DNA from: Gammaproteobacteria bacterium
GTDB lineage: Bacteria; Pseudomonadota; Gammaproteobacteria; Eutrophobiales; Eutrophobiaceae
Direction: 5' to 3'
NCBI GenBank assembly: GCA_030829985.1
Contig: JAURNW010000009.1
Span: forward strand, 1-64,000
Length of the DNA: 64,000 bases
Part shown: piece by piece, positions 1 through 8,281 of the stretch
How the letters are laid out: each line of letters starts with the position of its first letter
Numbering within the stretch: position 1 is the first letter of the stretch
Made by a program: the position numbers and the translations under genes
The notes under the pieces: generated by a model
The model's database searches: none
What the model saw: the letters and a program-made list of their open reading frames with translations, nothing else
What the model was told of the DNA's origin: nothing

Positions 1-56
1 GTACGTCGACGAATATCACGTACGGTTTGTTCTGCACTTCTTTTATTTGTCATCAT
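1..56 (-). CDS. Transposase OrfA, IS3-like, N-terminal fragment
   Basis: The minus strand from 56 reads MMTNKRSAEQTVRDIRRR and runs off the left edge. This N-terminus resembles OrfA of IS3-family elements whose helix-turn-helix DNA-binding domain follows directly. There are two adjacent ATG codons at 56-54 and 53-51; I used the outer one. OrfA is normally about 90-110 residues and is joined to the catalytic OrfB by programmed frameshifting, but neither can be seen here. Only 18 codons are available, so the call is moderate. It is supported by the IS-like terminus just upstream and by the truncated gene on the other side of that terminus. Confidence 0.5.
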   Translation of the reverse strand, partial: MMTNKRSAEQTVRDIRRR

Positions 57-139
57 CGTTTCCTCTTCGGTTAACGATGAACGAAAACTATCTCTTAGGC
101 AATTAGGCTAATTGGTCCACATGGGGCTGACGGGGTACA
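1..139 (-). mobile_element. End of an IS3-like insertion sequence (partial)
   Basis: The window opens inside an insertion sequence. Bases 1-56 encode, on the minus strand, the start of a protein that resembles the OrfA transposase subunit of IS3-family elements. The probable outer end of the element is the CA at 138-139: read outwards on the minus strand it starts TGTACCCCGTCAGCCC, which has the TG...CA terminal form of IS3 elements. From base 140 the sequence switches to an unrelated reading frame coding for allophanate hydrolase. The other end, the target duplication and most of the transposase lie outside the window. The family call rests on recognition of the OrfA N-terminus; the exact boundary is inferred. 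Confidence 0.6.
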
Positions 140-396
140 GTGGACCTCCTTATCGACCAGGCTTGATGAAAGTAAATGAAAATGGAGCTGCTATCGAGGT
201 TGAAGTTTGGCGTATGCCTCTATCTTCGTTTGGTAAATTCATGTCAGGTATTCCCCATCCATTAGGCATAGGCAAAGCATTGCTTGAGGATGGTGAAGAA
301 GTTAATAGTTTTATTTGTGAAGCTTATGCCATCGGCGATGCGGAAGACATCACCCGTTTTGGTGGTTGGCGTAGTTATGTGAAAGATGTTCTTTAG
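140..396 (+). pseudogene. atzF: Allophanate hydrolase, C-terminal fragment truncated by the IS
   Basis: The open frame runs to a TAG at 394-396. From about 140 it matches the C-terminal domain of allophanate hydrolase, the enzyme that splits allophanate into ammonia and CO2 in the urea carboxylase pathway. Recognisable blocks are GPPYRPGL at the start, VEVWRMP, IPHPLGIG, FICEAYA and a terminal DITRFGGWRSY. A full enzyme is about 600 residues with an N-terminal amidase domain; only about 85 residues remain. The frame continues upstream into IS sequence and can start at a GTG at 112, but that part is not AtzF-like. This is a dead remnant unless the IS-borne part is expressed. It sits next to ammonium-transport genes, consistent with a former nitrogen-scavenging locus. 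Confidence 0.75.
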
Positions 397-411
397 TTTA
401 TATTTGGAAAA

Positions 412-675
412 TTATTTTTCAGGGTCTGTTTTTTGCAATTGATTCTCAAGTTCAGATAGTTTTTTTTGTAAGCTATCCAACTTAGCACGAGTTCGTTGTA
501 ATAATGCAGTTTGAATATCAAATTCTTCACGATTAACCAGTTCCATTTTAGATAAGCTGGCACTCAACGTTGTGCGCAAGTTGGTTTCAATATCTTTCTT
601 AAAACGTGATAAATCATCAGGGATCATTTTACTCGCCTGCTGAATAAACTCTTCGAAGTGTTCTTTGTTTATCAC
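412..675 (-). CDS. ubiK: Ubiquinone biosynthesis accessory factor UbiK
   Basis: A protein of 87 residues of the YqiC/BMFP family. UbiK is a small cytoplasmic and membrane-associated factor that helps the UbiJ-linked complex make ubiquinone under aerobic growth. The sequence shows the family layout: an N-terminal amphipathic region (FEEFIQQASKMIP), a central FKKDIETNLRTTL segment and a C-terminal coiled coil (residues about 50-82) rich in Leu, Lys and Glu. Length is typical. It is transcribed away from the porin and glnK genes. The ubiK next to torF-glnK-amtB arrangement is common in gammaproteobacteria. It ends only 15 bases from the atzF remnant, so the IS insertion did not disturb it. Confidence 0.88.
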   Translation of the reverse strand: MINKEHFEEFIQQASKMIPDDLSRFKKDIETNLRTTLSASLSKMELVNREEFDIQTALLQRTRAKLDSLQKKLSELENQLQKTDPEK

Positions 676-764
676 TTTTTTTGTCGACCTCTAAAATTGC
701 TTTAGTGGATATACGTTTACTTAAGAATCGGTACTTTAACATACCTTGGAAAGAATAAATCAAT

Positions 765-809
765 GCTCCATTAAAGTGCGAATATATATTTTATGCTTTT
801 TTAAAGTGC
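765..809 (+). promoter_or_regulatory. Two NtrC-like enhancer sites upstream of the porin
   Basis: Two copies of the NtrC half-site pattern GCAC-N7-GTGC are visible. The first is GCTC-CATTAAA-GTGC at 765-779 and the second GCTT-TTTTAAA-GTGC at 795-809. Their right halves are perfect and their left halves carry one and two mismatches. The centres, 772 and 802, lie 30 bp apart, about three helical turns, matching the spacing of the pair in front of glnK. They lie roughly 145-175 bp upstream of the transcription start predicted from the sigma-54 element at 920-935. This is sequence-pattern evidence only. Confidence 0.55.
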
Positions 810-919
810 AAAAAATATTGAATAACATCAAGAGTAATTAACTAAAAACCAATGACATTAGGACCCTAAGTCAATGAAAAGATTATAAAATATACGTTTG
901 TCGTATTTTCGTAACAGCG

Positions 920-935
920 TGGCATAAAAGCTGCA
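920..935 (+). promoter_or_regulatory. Sigma-54 promoter of the TorF-type porin gene
   Basis: The sequence TGGCATAAAAGCTGCA matches the RpoN consensus TGGCAY-N5-YTGCA. The GG of the -24 element (921-922) and the GC of the -12 element (933-934) are separated by exactly 10 bases, as required. It lies 72 bases before the porin start codon. The rest of the 331-base gap between ubiK and the porin is AT-rich and holds only this promoter and the paired NtrC-like sites. Confidence 0.7.
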
Positions 936-1006
936 ATGACCAGATACAGTTATTTTAACTTATTGCTTCAAAGGCATTTTTTTTAATTTTTTGAGGGAAC
1001 AGTATC

Positions 1007-1855
1007 ATGAAAAAATTTACAACGGCGTGTGTCACAAGCGCTCTTATATTTGGATCATCTATAGCTAATGCGGACATGACTAATTGGTTTGCAGAAACGG
1101 AAATAGCGGCCAACGTCAGACTGGCTAGTGACTATCAATTCTATGGTGCGTCACAAACAAGTGGTGCAGGTGGTAACGATCCTGGTACCACAATTCAAGG
1201 TGGTTTCGATATCACTTGGTTTACATTAGATGCCATAGGCGCTGATGTTTACTCTGGTGTGTTTGCTGCTAACGTCGAATGGGGTCGTGGCACCAATGAT
1301 CCAGCTGGACTTGAGTTTACGCACTATCACGGTATAGCGGGTGAATTTGGAGCCTCTGGTATTTCCTGGGATGTTGGTGCTATTAACTATACCTATCCTA
1401 ACCAGGATGCCGATCAGGGTTTTGCAGATGACTTTGACTACTGGGAATTTTATGGTGTGTTCGGTTATGGTTTTTCAGATGTGATGTTTGAACCTTCATT
1501 TAGTGTTGGTTATTACTATTCACCAGAATGGTTTGGATTTGGTGATGCAAGTCATCATATTCCAGTAAGTGTAGACTTTTCATTGCCTTATGGATTTGGT
1601 TTAAACGCGTTCTTTGGTCACCTGTCTCTCGATTTCAGTGATGCTAACTTAGCGGCTCAAACCACTGGCGCCGGTGGAACTGCTGATGAATATCAGTACT
1701 TTGGTGTTGGTATTAGTAAGACGATCTTAGGCGTTGATGTAGATGCTTCTTACACTGCATTATCAAGTGATAATGACTGTGCTCTTGTCCAGACTGGTAA
1801 TATTGGCGGTTCACAGTGTGGTGGTTTCATTTTTGGTGTGTCTAAATCATTCTAA
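1007..1855 (+). CDS. TorF family putative porin
   Basis: An outer-membrane protein of 282 residues. An N-terminal signal peptide (MKKFTTACVTSALIFGSSIANA, cut after residue 22) precedes a region rich in alternating Gly, Tyr, Phe and Asp, typical of a beta barrel, ending in the aromatic C-terminal signature VSKSF. Family features include an early ANVRLASDYQFYG segment and the C-terminal GVGISKTILGVDVDASYT strand pair. The substrate is not known from sequence. Its position in front of glnK-amtB and its sigma-54/NtrC-type promoter suggest it lets small nitrogen compounds into the periplasm under nitrogen limitation; that role is inferred. A strong terminator follows, so it is probably a monocistronic unit. 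Confidence 0.8.
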   Translation: MKKFTTACVTSALIFGSSIANADMTNWFAETEIAANVRLASDYQFYGASQTSGAGGNDPGTTIQGGFDITWFTLDAIGADVYSGVFAANVEWGRGTNDPAGLEFTHYHGIAGEFGASGISWDVGAINYTYPNQDADQGFADDFDYWEFYGVFGYGFSDVMFEPSFSVGYYYSPEWFGFGDASHHIPVSVDFSLPYGFGLNAFFGHLSLDFSDANLAAQTTGAGGTADEYQYFGVGISKTILGVDVDASYTALSSDNDCALVQTGNIGGSQCGGFIFGVSKSF

Positions 1856-1890
1856 TGATTTAGTTACAGAATTAAATTTTGTATAGATAA

Positions 1891-1917
1891 AAGCGGCCTT
1901 CGGGCCGCTTTTTTTAT
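1891..1917 (+). terminator. Intrinsic terminator of the porin gene
   Basis: A perfect 8-bp stem, AAGCGGCC/GGCCGCTT, closes a stable TTCG tetraloop and is followed by a run of T. It lies 36 bases after the porin stop. Confidence 0.92.
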
Positions 1918-2078
1918 GCATTCATTAATAAAGTTTTAAATTGATAGATCATTAAATAAATTTCTACATGGACATAATTTTTTCTTTATTTTAACTAAGG
2001 ATATTAGCTCTAATCTATCCTCTCTTTGAACTTACTAATGTGTTGTATTTTCTCTTATATTTTTATATTTGATATTAC

Positions 2079-2123
2079 GCACATAAAACGTGCGTTAAGA
2101 ATTTAATCGCACCAATATATTGC
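2079..2123 (+). promoter_or_regulatory. Two NtrC-like enhancer sites upstream of glnK
   Basis: The first site, GCAC-ATAAAAC-GTGC (2079-2093), is a perfect match to GCAC-N7-GTGC and extends to ACGCAC/GTGCGT. The second, GCAC-CAATATA-TTGC (2109-2123), has one mismatch. The centres are 30 bp apart. Relative to the transcription start predicted from the sigma-54 element (about 2225) they fall near -139 and -109. That is almost the placement of the two strong NtrC sites of E. coli glnA promoter 2, which is known from the literature. The flanking gap 1918-2383 otherwise shows only AT-rich DNA and the promoter. Confidence 0.72.
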
Positions 2124-2198
2124 GTACTCATAATGAAAGTTCGTGCCAGTTGCGTTAATCATTAAGGTAACTCTATGTAATATATAGACAAAAATGTT

Positions 2199-2214
2199 TG
2201 GCATGGATACTGCT
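2199..2214 (+). promoter_or_regulatory. Sigma-54 promoter of glnK-amtB
   Basis: TGGCATGGATACTGCT fits the -24/-12 consensus TGGCAYR-N4-YTGCW, with GG at 2200-2201 and GC at 2212-2213, 10 bases between them. The predicted transcript starts near 2225, leaving a leader of about 160 bases before glnK. Confidence 0.78.
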
Positions 2215-2323
2215 ATTTATATTATATAACTGCGCTATCTGCTTGGTTTTTGCTCAAGCTATAAACCAGGTAGAACAGTTGTAAAAATTATGGCTTGGAT
2301 AATTAACATCCAAATCCATGTAA

Positions 2324-2722
<399 letters not shown>

Positions 2723-2748
2723 CAAATAACCTTACTGGAGAAATAACG

Positions 2749-4029
2749 ATGGAAAATAATATTTTCGAATTACAGTACGCCATGGATACGTTTTATTTTC
2801 TGGTGTGTGGCGCACTGGTAATGTGGATGGCTGCTGGCTTTGCAATGTTGGAAGCTGGTTTAGTTCGTTCAAAAAACACGACAGAAATTTTAACTAAAAA
2901 CGTTGCTTTGTTTGCTGTGGCGTCAACGATGTACATGATTTGCGGTTATGACTTTATGTATGGTGGTGGCATGTTCCTTTCCGGTGTTGAAACCGTTGGG
3001 AACCTTGATGTAGCCGGGGCATTAGCAGCATCAGCTGAGAATGGTTTTGATGGTGATTCGGTTTATTCCGGCGCATCAGACTTTTTCTTTCAGGTAGTGT
3101 TCGTTGCTACTGCGATGTCTATTGTGTCAGGCGCAGTTGCAGAACGCATGAAGCTATGGGCATTTCTGGCCTTCGCAGTTGTTATGACTGGCCTTATCTA
3201 TCCAATGGAAGGTGGCTGGACTTGGGGTGGTAACTCTGTATTTGGTTTATATGAATTAAGCTACAGTGACTATGCTGGTTCCGGTATTGTGCATTTAGCG
3301 GGTGCAGCAGCTGCACTGGCCGGTGTCATAATTCTTGGTCCTCGAAAGGGTAAATATACTGCTGATGGTAAAGTTCGTGCTATACCGGGTGCAAATTTAC
3401 CGCTGGCAACTTTAGGAACCTTTATCCTTTGGATGGGATGGTTTGGTTTTAACGGTGGTTCAACCCTGAAGTTGGGCGGTATTGCTGTCGCTAACGAAGT
3501 TGCTTATGTGTTCTTGAATACCAATGCCGCAGCAGCGGGTGGTTTAATCGCAGCATTGATAGTGGCCAGAATATTATTTGGTAAAGCTGATTTGACCATG
3601 GCACTTAACGGAGCCTTGGCAGGACTAGTTGCTATTACAGCTGAGCCAGCTGATCCTACAGCATTACAAGCCACGCTAATTGGTGCTGCTGGTGGTGCGT
3701 TGGTTGTCTTTGCGATTATCACAATGGATAAGATCAAAATAGACGATCCGGTTGGTGCTATCTCTGTACACGGTGTGGTTGGTATTTGGGGTATCTTCGC
3801 GGTACTTATAACCGATGCCGACGCCACATTTAGTGGACAATTAGTTGGTATGCTGACTATCTTTGTCTGGGTGTTTGTCGCAAGTCTGATAACCTGGTTG
3901 GTAATTAAAGCCATCATTGGTATCAGGGTTAGCGAAGATGAAGAAATGGAAGGTGTTGACATTAGTGAATGTGGACAAGAAGCCTATCCAGAATTCACCT
4001 CTTCATCAGGTATGTCATCTACATCTTAG
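2749..4029 (+). CDS. amtB: Ammonium transporter, first copy
   Basis: A member of the Amt/Mep/Rh family, 426 residues with about 11 membrane segments. It conducts ammonium or ammonia across the inner membrane. The first helix carries the family signature (AGFAMLEAGLVRSKN, from about residue 29). The twin pore histidines are visible in SGIVHLAGAAAAL and ISVHGVVGIWG. There is no cleavable signal peptide; the protein starts with the short MENNIFELQYAMDT, unlike the second copy at 4700. The C-terminus is acidic and then Ser/Thr-rich (FTSSSGMSSTS). It is co-transcribed with the upstream glnK and ends at a terminator, which separates it from the second pair. Confidence 0.95.
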   Translation: MENNIFELQYAMDTFYFLVCGALVMWMAAGFAMLEAGLVRSKNTTEILTKNVALFAVASTMYMICGYDFMYGGGMFLSGVETVGNLDVAGALAASAENGFDGDSVYSGASDFFFQVVFVATAMSIVSGAVAERMKLWAFLAFAVVMTGLIYPMEGGWTWGGNSVFGLYELSYSDYAGSGIVHLAGAAAALAGVIILGPRKGKYTADGKVRAIPGANLPLATLGTFILWMGWFGFNGGSTLKLGGIAVANEVAYVFLNTNAAAAGGLIAALIVARILFGKADLTMALNGALAGLVAITAEPADPTALQATLIGAAGGALVVFAIITMDKIKIDDPVGAISVHGVVGIWGIFAVLITDADATFSGQLVGMLTIFVWVFVASLITWLVIKAIIGIRVSEDEEMEGVDISECGQEAYPEFTSSSGMSSTS

Positions 4030-4059
4030 TCCGCTAGATAAATTACCTTTAACATAAAA

Positions 4060-4087
4060 ACGGGCGCATTCTGCGCCCGTTTTTTTA
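4060..4087 (+). terminator. Intrinsic terminator after the first amtB
   Basis: The stem ACGGGCGCA/TGCGCCCGT encloses a TTC loop and is followed by seven T. It closes the first glnK-amtB operon and implies a separate promoter for the second pair in the 214 bases before 4302. No convincing sigma-54 site was found there, only a GTAC-N7-GTGC sequence at 4116-4130. Confidence 0.93.
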
Positions 4088-4271
4088 TGCACTCATAAAA
4101 GCTTAAATTAATCGCGTACTTATTAAGTGCCGAGAATAGTCTTTAAATAGGGCATAATCCCTTCATAAGCCTTTCACTTCCATGCTAATATTTACAAATA
4201 AGAAGAATCGCATCTAAAAATGCACCAAATTGTAAAGATTGATAGTCTTGTTAACCCAAAAACGAGCATAA

Positions 4272-4640
<369 letters not shown>

Positions 4641-4699
4641 AAAAATAATAATATTAATAACAATACCTATTTATCAGCACTGAGTTAGGGGAGATTTCA

Positions 4700-5974
4700 A
4701 TGAGACGTGCTTTATTATTAGTAATAACATTATTCCCGGGAATCGTCCTTGCCGATGACCTAAATAGTGCAGATACAGCCTGGATTTTAACTTCAACGGC
4801 ATTAGTGTTATTTATGACTTTGCCTGGTCTGGCTTTGTTCTACTCAGGATTAGTCAGAGCAAAAAATGTGTTATCAGTATTAATGCAGTGTTTTGCGATT
4901 GCCTGCCTTGTTTCAATTATGTGGATGATAGGTGTTTACGGTCTGGCTTTTGGTGATGGTGGTTCGATAAATAAAATCATCGGTTTGGGCAATATAATGA
5001 TCGCTGATATTAAACTCGAAAGTATGAGCGGGACTATCCCCGAGATTGTTTTCTTCATGTTCCAGATGACTTTTGCCATTATTACTCCCGCACTCGTAGT
5101 TGGTGGTTTTGCTGAAAGAATGAAATTCTCGGCGGTGCTATGGTTTAGTGCACTTTGGTTGATTTTAGTCTATGCGCCAGTATGTCACTGGGTTTGGGGA
5201 GGTGGTTGGTTAAGTGATTTGGGCTTTATGGATTTTGCCGGTGGTGCAGTTGTGCATATTAACGCCGGTATTGCGGCTATTGTTGCAGCAATAGTTTTGG
5301 GGAACAGGAAAGGATTCCCCGAGACACCAATGGCACCGCATAATATGACCTTGACTGTGGCTGGTGCTTCTATGCTGTGGGTAGGCTGGTTTGGTTTTAA
5401 TGCGGGCAGCGCGTTAGCTTCAAATAATAGCGCTGGCATGGCTATGGCCGTCACCCATATCTCAGCAGCAGCGGGTTCATTAGCCTGGATGGCGTGTGAG
5501 TGGTTTAAATTTAACAAGCCGAGTGTACTAGGTATTGTGACAGGTATGGTTGCTGGATTGGGCACCATCACGCCAGCATCAGGTTTTGTTGGTCCGATGG
5601 GTGGATTGGCGATAGGGTTAATATCGGGTGTGGTTTGTTTCTTTGCCACACAATATGTTAAGCGAGTATTAAAGATTGATGACTCTCTGGATGTTTTTCC
5701 AGTTCATGGGGTTGGCGGTATTCTGGGAACTTTATTGGTCGCAGTATTTTATGCAAACTCATTTGGCGGATTAGTCAGCGATGAAGCTTATTCTATTGTT
5801 TCTCAATTAGGCGTTCAGGCTATTGGTGTTGTTGCGACAATTGCATGGTGTGGGGTTATTACCTTCGTATTATTGAAATTAATAGATGCGTTTGTTGGTT
5901 TAAGGGTTGATGATGATGATGAGATACAAGGTCTTGATCTCGCCCTACATAATGAACGTGGTTACGATATTTAG
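4700..5974 (+). CDS. amtB: Ammonium transporter, second copy, with signal peptide
   Basis: An ammonium channel of 424 residues and a different subtype from the first copy. It starts with a cleavable signal peptide (MRRALLLVITLFPGIVLA) as in E. coli AmtB, then TAWILTSTALVLFMTLPGLALFYSGLVRAKN. The pore histidines lie in GGAVVHINAGIAAI and FPVHGVGGILG. The C-terminal tail (GLRVDDDDEIQGLDLALHNERGYDI) ends in the NERGYD-type motif that PII recognises in classical AmtB proteins, which the first copy lacks. The ATG at 4700 has a GGGGAG ribosome binding site. It forms an operon with the second glnK. The contrast in tails suggests different PII control of the two channels. Confidence 0.95.
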   Translation: MRRALLLVITLFPGIVLADDLNSADTAWILTSTALVLFMTLPGLALFYSGLVRAKNVLSVLMQCFAIACLVSIMWMIGVYGLAFGDGGSINKIIGLGNIMIADIKLESMSGTIPEIVFFMFQMTFAIITPALVVGGFAERMKFSAVLWFSALWLILVYAPVCHWVWGGGWLSDLGFMDFAGGAVVHINAGIAAIVAAIVLGNRKGFPETPMAPHNMTLTVAGASMLWVGWFGFNAGSALASNNSAGMAMAVTHISAAAGSLAWMACEWFKFNKPSVLGIVTGMVAGLGTITPASGFVGPMGGLAIGLISGVVCFFATQYVKRVLKIDDSLDVFPVHGVGGILGTLLVAVFYANSFGGLVSDEAYSIVSQLGVQAIGVVATIAWCGVITFVLLKLIDAFVGLRVDDDDEIQGLDLALHNERGYDI

Positions 5975-6000
5975 AAGCTTGTAACACTATTATTGCTCAT

Positions 6001-6033
6001 CGCTGTATTGCATCATAAAGATGCAATACAGCG
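6001..6033. repeat. Perfect 14-bp inverted repeat after the second amtB
   Basis: CGCTGTATTGCATC is followed by ATAAA and its exact reverse complement. RNA from this region would form a strong hairpin, but no T run follows on either strand, so it is not a standard intrinsic terminator. It may stabilise the 3' end of the amtB message or stop transcription with Rho. The remainder of the 295-base gap to 6270 is AT-rich with nothing else recognised. Confidence 0.7.
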
Positions 6034-6269
6034 AAAATAGGATCGGCACAACCTAAAAAGCGACAATCTATAGTTTATAAGTTTGCTTAATATCTCATTA
6101 CCTAATTGAATTTGTTTATTGTATTACTCTCGAATCAGCCTTTATTTAAGTCAAATTAGATATTAATTTCATCAAGATGAAGTTTGTGTATTTAAATATT
6201 TTCACTCAACGCTTACAATTGACACTCTAATTAGATAACTCGAATTATTTGTGTAAGGAAAATAGTTAA

Positions 6270-7334
6270 ATGCCTGATCTTGTTGATAAAACCACATTAA
6301 AATCACTGGTGCCTCCCAGTGCACTCAACGCTGAAAATTTTCAGGAGTTAGCAGGCAAGACATTTGTTGAGGATATAGCTGCGGGTAAAGTCATTTTTAA
6401 AGAGGGGGACACTGATAGACAGTCAGTTTATCTTGTTGATGGGCAGGCTGAAATTTCATCCAGTGCGGGTGAAAGTAAAACTGTTATGGCTGGTTCTGAT
6501 ATAGCGAAACACCCACTTGTCAATCAGCAACCCAGAAAAAACACTGCAACAGCTAAAGTTGATTCTAAAGTAATACGAATTGATAGTGATTTGCACGATA
6601 TACTGCTGACATGGGATCAGTTATCAGGGATTGAAGTTGATGAAATACAAGTTGAAGAGAATGGGTCGGATGAGGATGAGGATGATGATAGCGACTGGAT
6701 GACGCGCATTTTACAATCCAAGGCATTCCTTCAAATCCCCCCAGCTAATATACAGGCTTTATTCATGCGCGTTCAGGAAGTGCCTTTAAAGGCGGGTGAC
6801 ACCGTTATAAAACAAGGTGAAGATGGGGACTATTATTACATAGTCAAACACGGCAAATGTAAGGTTACGCGAAGTTCTAAAACAGGTTCAGAATTAACAT
6901 TGGCCACTCTCGGAGATGGGGATGCATTTGGAGAGGAAGCGCTCCTTTCTGAAGCCAAGCGTAATGCAAATATCATCATGACAACAGATGGTTCGTTAAT
7001 GCGTCTTTCTAAGGAAGATTTTAATGAGCTTTTAAAAGAACCGATGCTAAGTTGGGTGACGAATGAACAAGCAGATGCATTAGTTAAGGATGAAGGAGCT
7101 GTCTGGATTGATGTTAGATTAGATAGCGAATATAAGAATTCAAATATTGAAGGAAGCATTAATATTCCACTGTTTATGTTGCGCCTGAAAGCGCAAACAC
7201 TGGATCCACAAAAACAATATATTCTTTACTGCAATAGTGGTCGGCAGAGTTCAGCTTGTGCTTATTTACTTAGTGAGCGTGGTTTAAAAGTTCATTGTTT
7301 AAAGGGTGGTCTGGTTGAAAGGTCCGGCAGCTAA
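6270..7334 (+). CDS. Cyclic nucleotide-binding / rhodanese fusion protein
   Basis: A soluble protein of 354 residues with three parts. Residues about 25-115 look like a degenerate cyclic-nucleotide-binding (CNB) fold lacking the phosphate-binding cassette. An acidic linker (EENGSDEDEDDDSDW) follows. Residues about 150-250 are a good CNB domain with GEDGDYYYIVKHG and the cassette FGEEALLSEAKRNA including its arginine. Residues about 262-354 form a rhodanese domain with an active-site Cys321 in YCNSGRQSS. No DNA-binding helix-turn-helix is present, so it is not a CRP-type regulator. It may couple a nucleotide signal to sulfur transfer; that is inference. The gene is followed 40 bases later by aroE. 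Confidence 0.82.
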   Translation: MPDLVDKTTLKSLVPPSALNAENFQELAGKTFVEDIAAGKVIFKEGDTDRQSVYLVDGQAEISSSAGESKTVMAGSDIAKHPLVNQQPRKNTATAKVDSKVIRIDSDLHDILLTWDQLSGIEVDEIQVEENGSDEDEDDDSDWMTRILQSKAFLQIPPANIQALFMRVQEVPLKAGDTVIKQGEDGDYYYIVKHGKCKVTRSSKTGSELTLATLGDGDAFGEEALLSEAKRNANIIMTTDGSLMRLSKEDFNELLKEPMLSWVTNEQADALVKDEGAVWIDVRLDSEYKNSNIEGSINIPLFMLRLKAQTLDPQKQYILYCNSGRQSSACAYLLSERGLKVHCLKGGLVERSGS

Positions 7335-7374
7335 TTTTTATATACGATAAATTTGAAGTTAGTTTCAGCCTGTT

Positions 7375-8226
7375 GTGACCAATGATTTAAATCTTGATCG
7401 GTCTATATCTAATTACGCTGTATTCGGCAATCCGATAAAGCATAGTAAATCCCCGCAAATCCACTCTCTTTTTGCACAGCAAACTGGGATAGAGCTTGAA
7501 TATCAAGCTATAGAAATTCCATTAGAAAAATTTAGTGAATATGTTTCTTTATTTTCCTCTAAAGGTGGTCTTGGGATAAATATCACTATTCCTTTTAAAG
7601 AAGAAGCGTGTTCAATTTGTACTGTATTAACTGATCGTGCCAAATTATCCGGATCGGTTAATACGATTCGATTCGATGAGCAATTAAATAGTTACGGTGA
7701 CACAACAGATGGTCAGGGTTTTATTAATGACCTTACTGTTAATAACAAGTTTAAGCTGGATGGTAAATCTATTTTGATTCTTGGTGCTGGTGGTTCTGTC
7801 AGGGCAATTCTGGAGCCATTATGCAGACAAAAACCAGATCACATAGTTATTGCGAACCGTACCGTTTCACGTGCAGAGGAGTTAGCTGAAAAATTTTCAG
7901 AACTAGGTAATATTTCAGCATGTGCTTATTCTGCATTATCAGAACATTCTTTCGATTTAATTATCAATGGAACGTCGCTCAGTTTAATGGGTGAACTTCC
8001 TGAAATTCCTGACACAGTGATCAAAAGTAATACCTGTTGCTACGACTTAATGTATTCAGATGTGGCAACGGTTTTTATGACCTGGGCCAAACAAAACGGC
8101 GCTGCAATAGTATTGGATGGATTAGGAATGCTGGTAGAGCAAGCGGCGGAGAGTTTTCTGATTTGGCATGGTGTTAAACCTGATACAAACACGGTAATAA
8201 AAACACTAAGAAGTCTAAGCAGCTAA
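7375..8226 (+). CDS. aroE: Shikimate dehydrogenase (NADP)
   Basis: An enzyme of 283 residues that reduces 3-dehydroshikimate to shikimate in aromatic amino acid synthesis. The N-terminal substrate domain carries NPIKHSKSPQIH and the catalytic lysine in INITIPFKEEA. The dinucleotide domain has LILGAGGSVRAI and an NRT segment (ANRTVSRAEELAEKF), which favours NADP. The C-terminal DGLGMLVEQAAESF block is typical of the family. It starts at a GTG (7375); no ATG is suitably placed. It is convergent with the TRAP permease gene, 55 bases apart, with no clear terminator between them. Confidence 0.95.
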   Translation: MTNDLNLDRSISNYAVFGNPIKHSKSPQIHSLFAQQTGIELEYQAIEIPLEKFSEYVSLFSSKGGLGINITIPFKEEACSICTVLTDRAKLSGSVNTIRFDEQLNSYGDTTDGQGFINDLTVNNKFKLDGKSILILGAGGSVRAILEPLCRQKPDHIVIANRTVSRAEELAEKFSELGNISACAYSALSEHSFDLIINGTSLSLMGELPEIPDTVIKSNTCCYDLMYSDVATVFMTWAKQNGAAIVLDGLGMLVEQAAESFLIWHGVKPDTNTVIKTLRSLSS

Positions 8227-8281
8227 ATCATCTAACATTATTTTTTAAATGCATATCTCCAGTGTTTAAATTCTTCTCCTC

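Noticed and set aside
3504-3962. Long antisense frame within the first amtB
   Set aside because: It mirrors the codon bias of amtB, has no ribosome binding site and no family resemblance; the plus-strand gene is certain.
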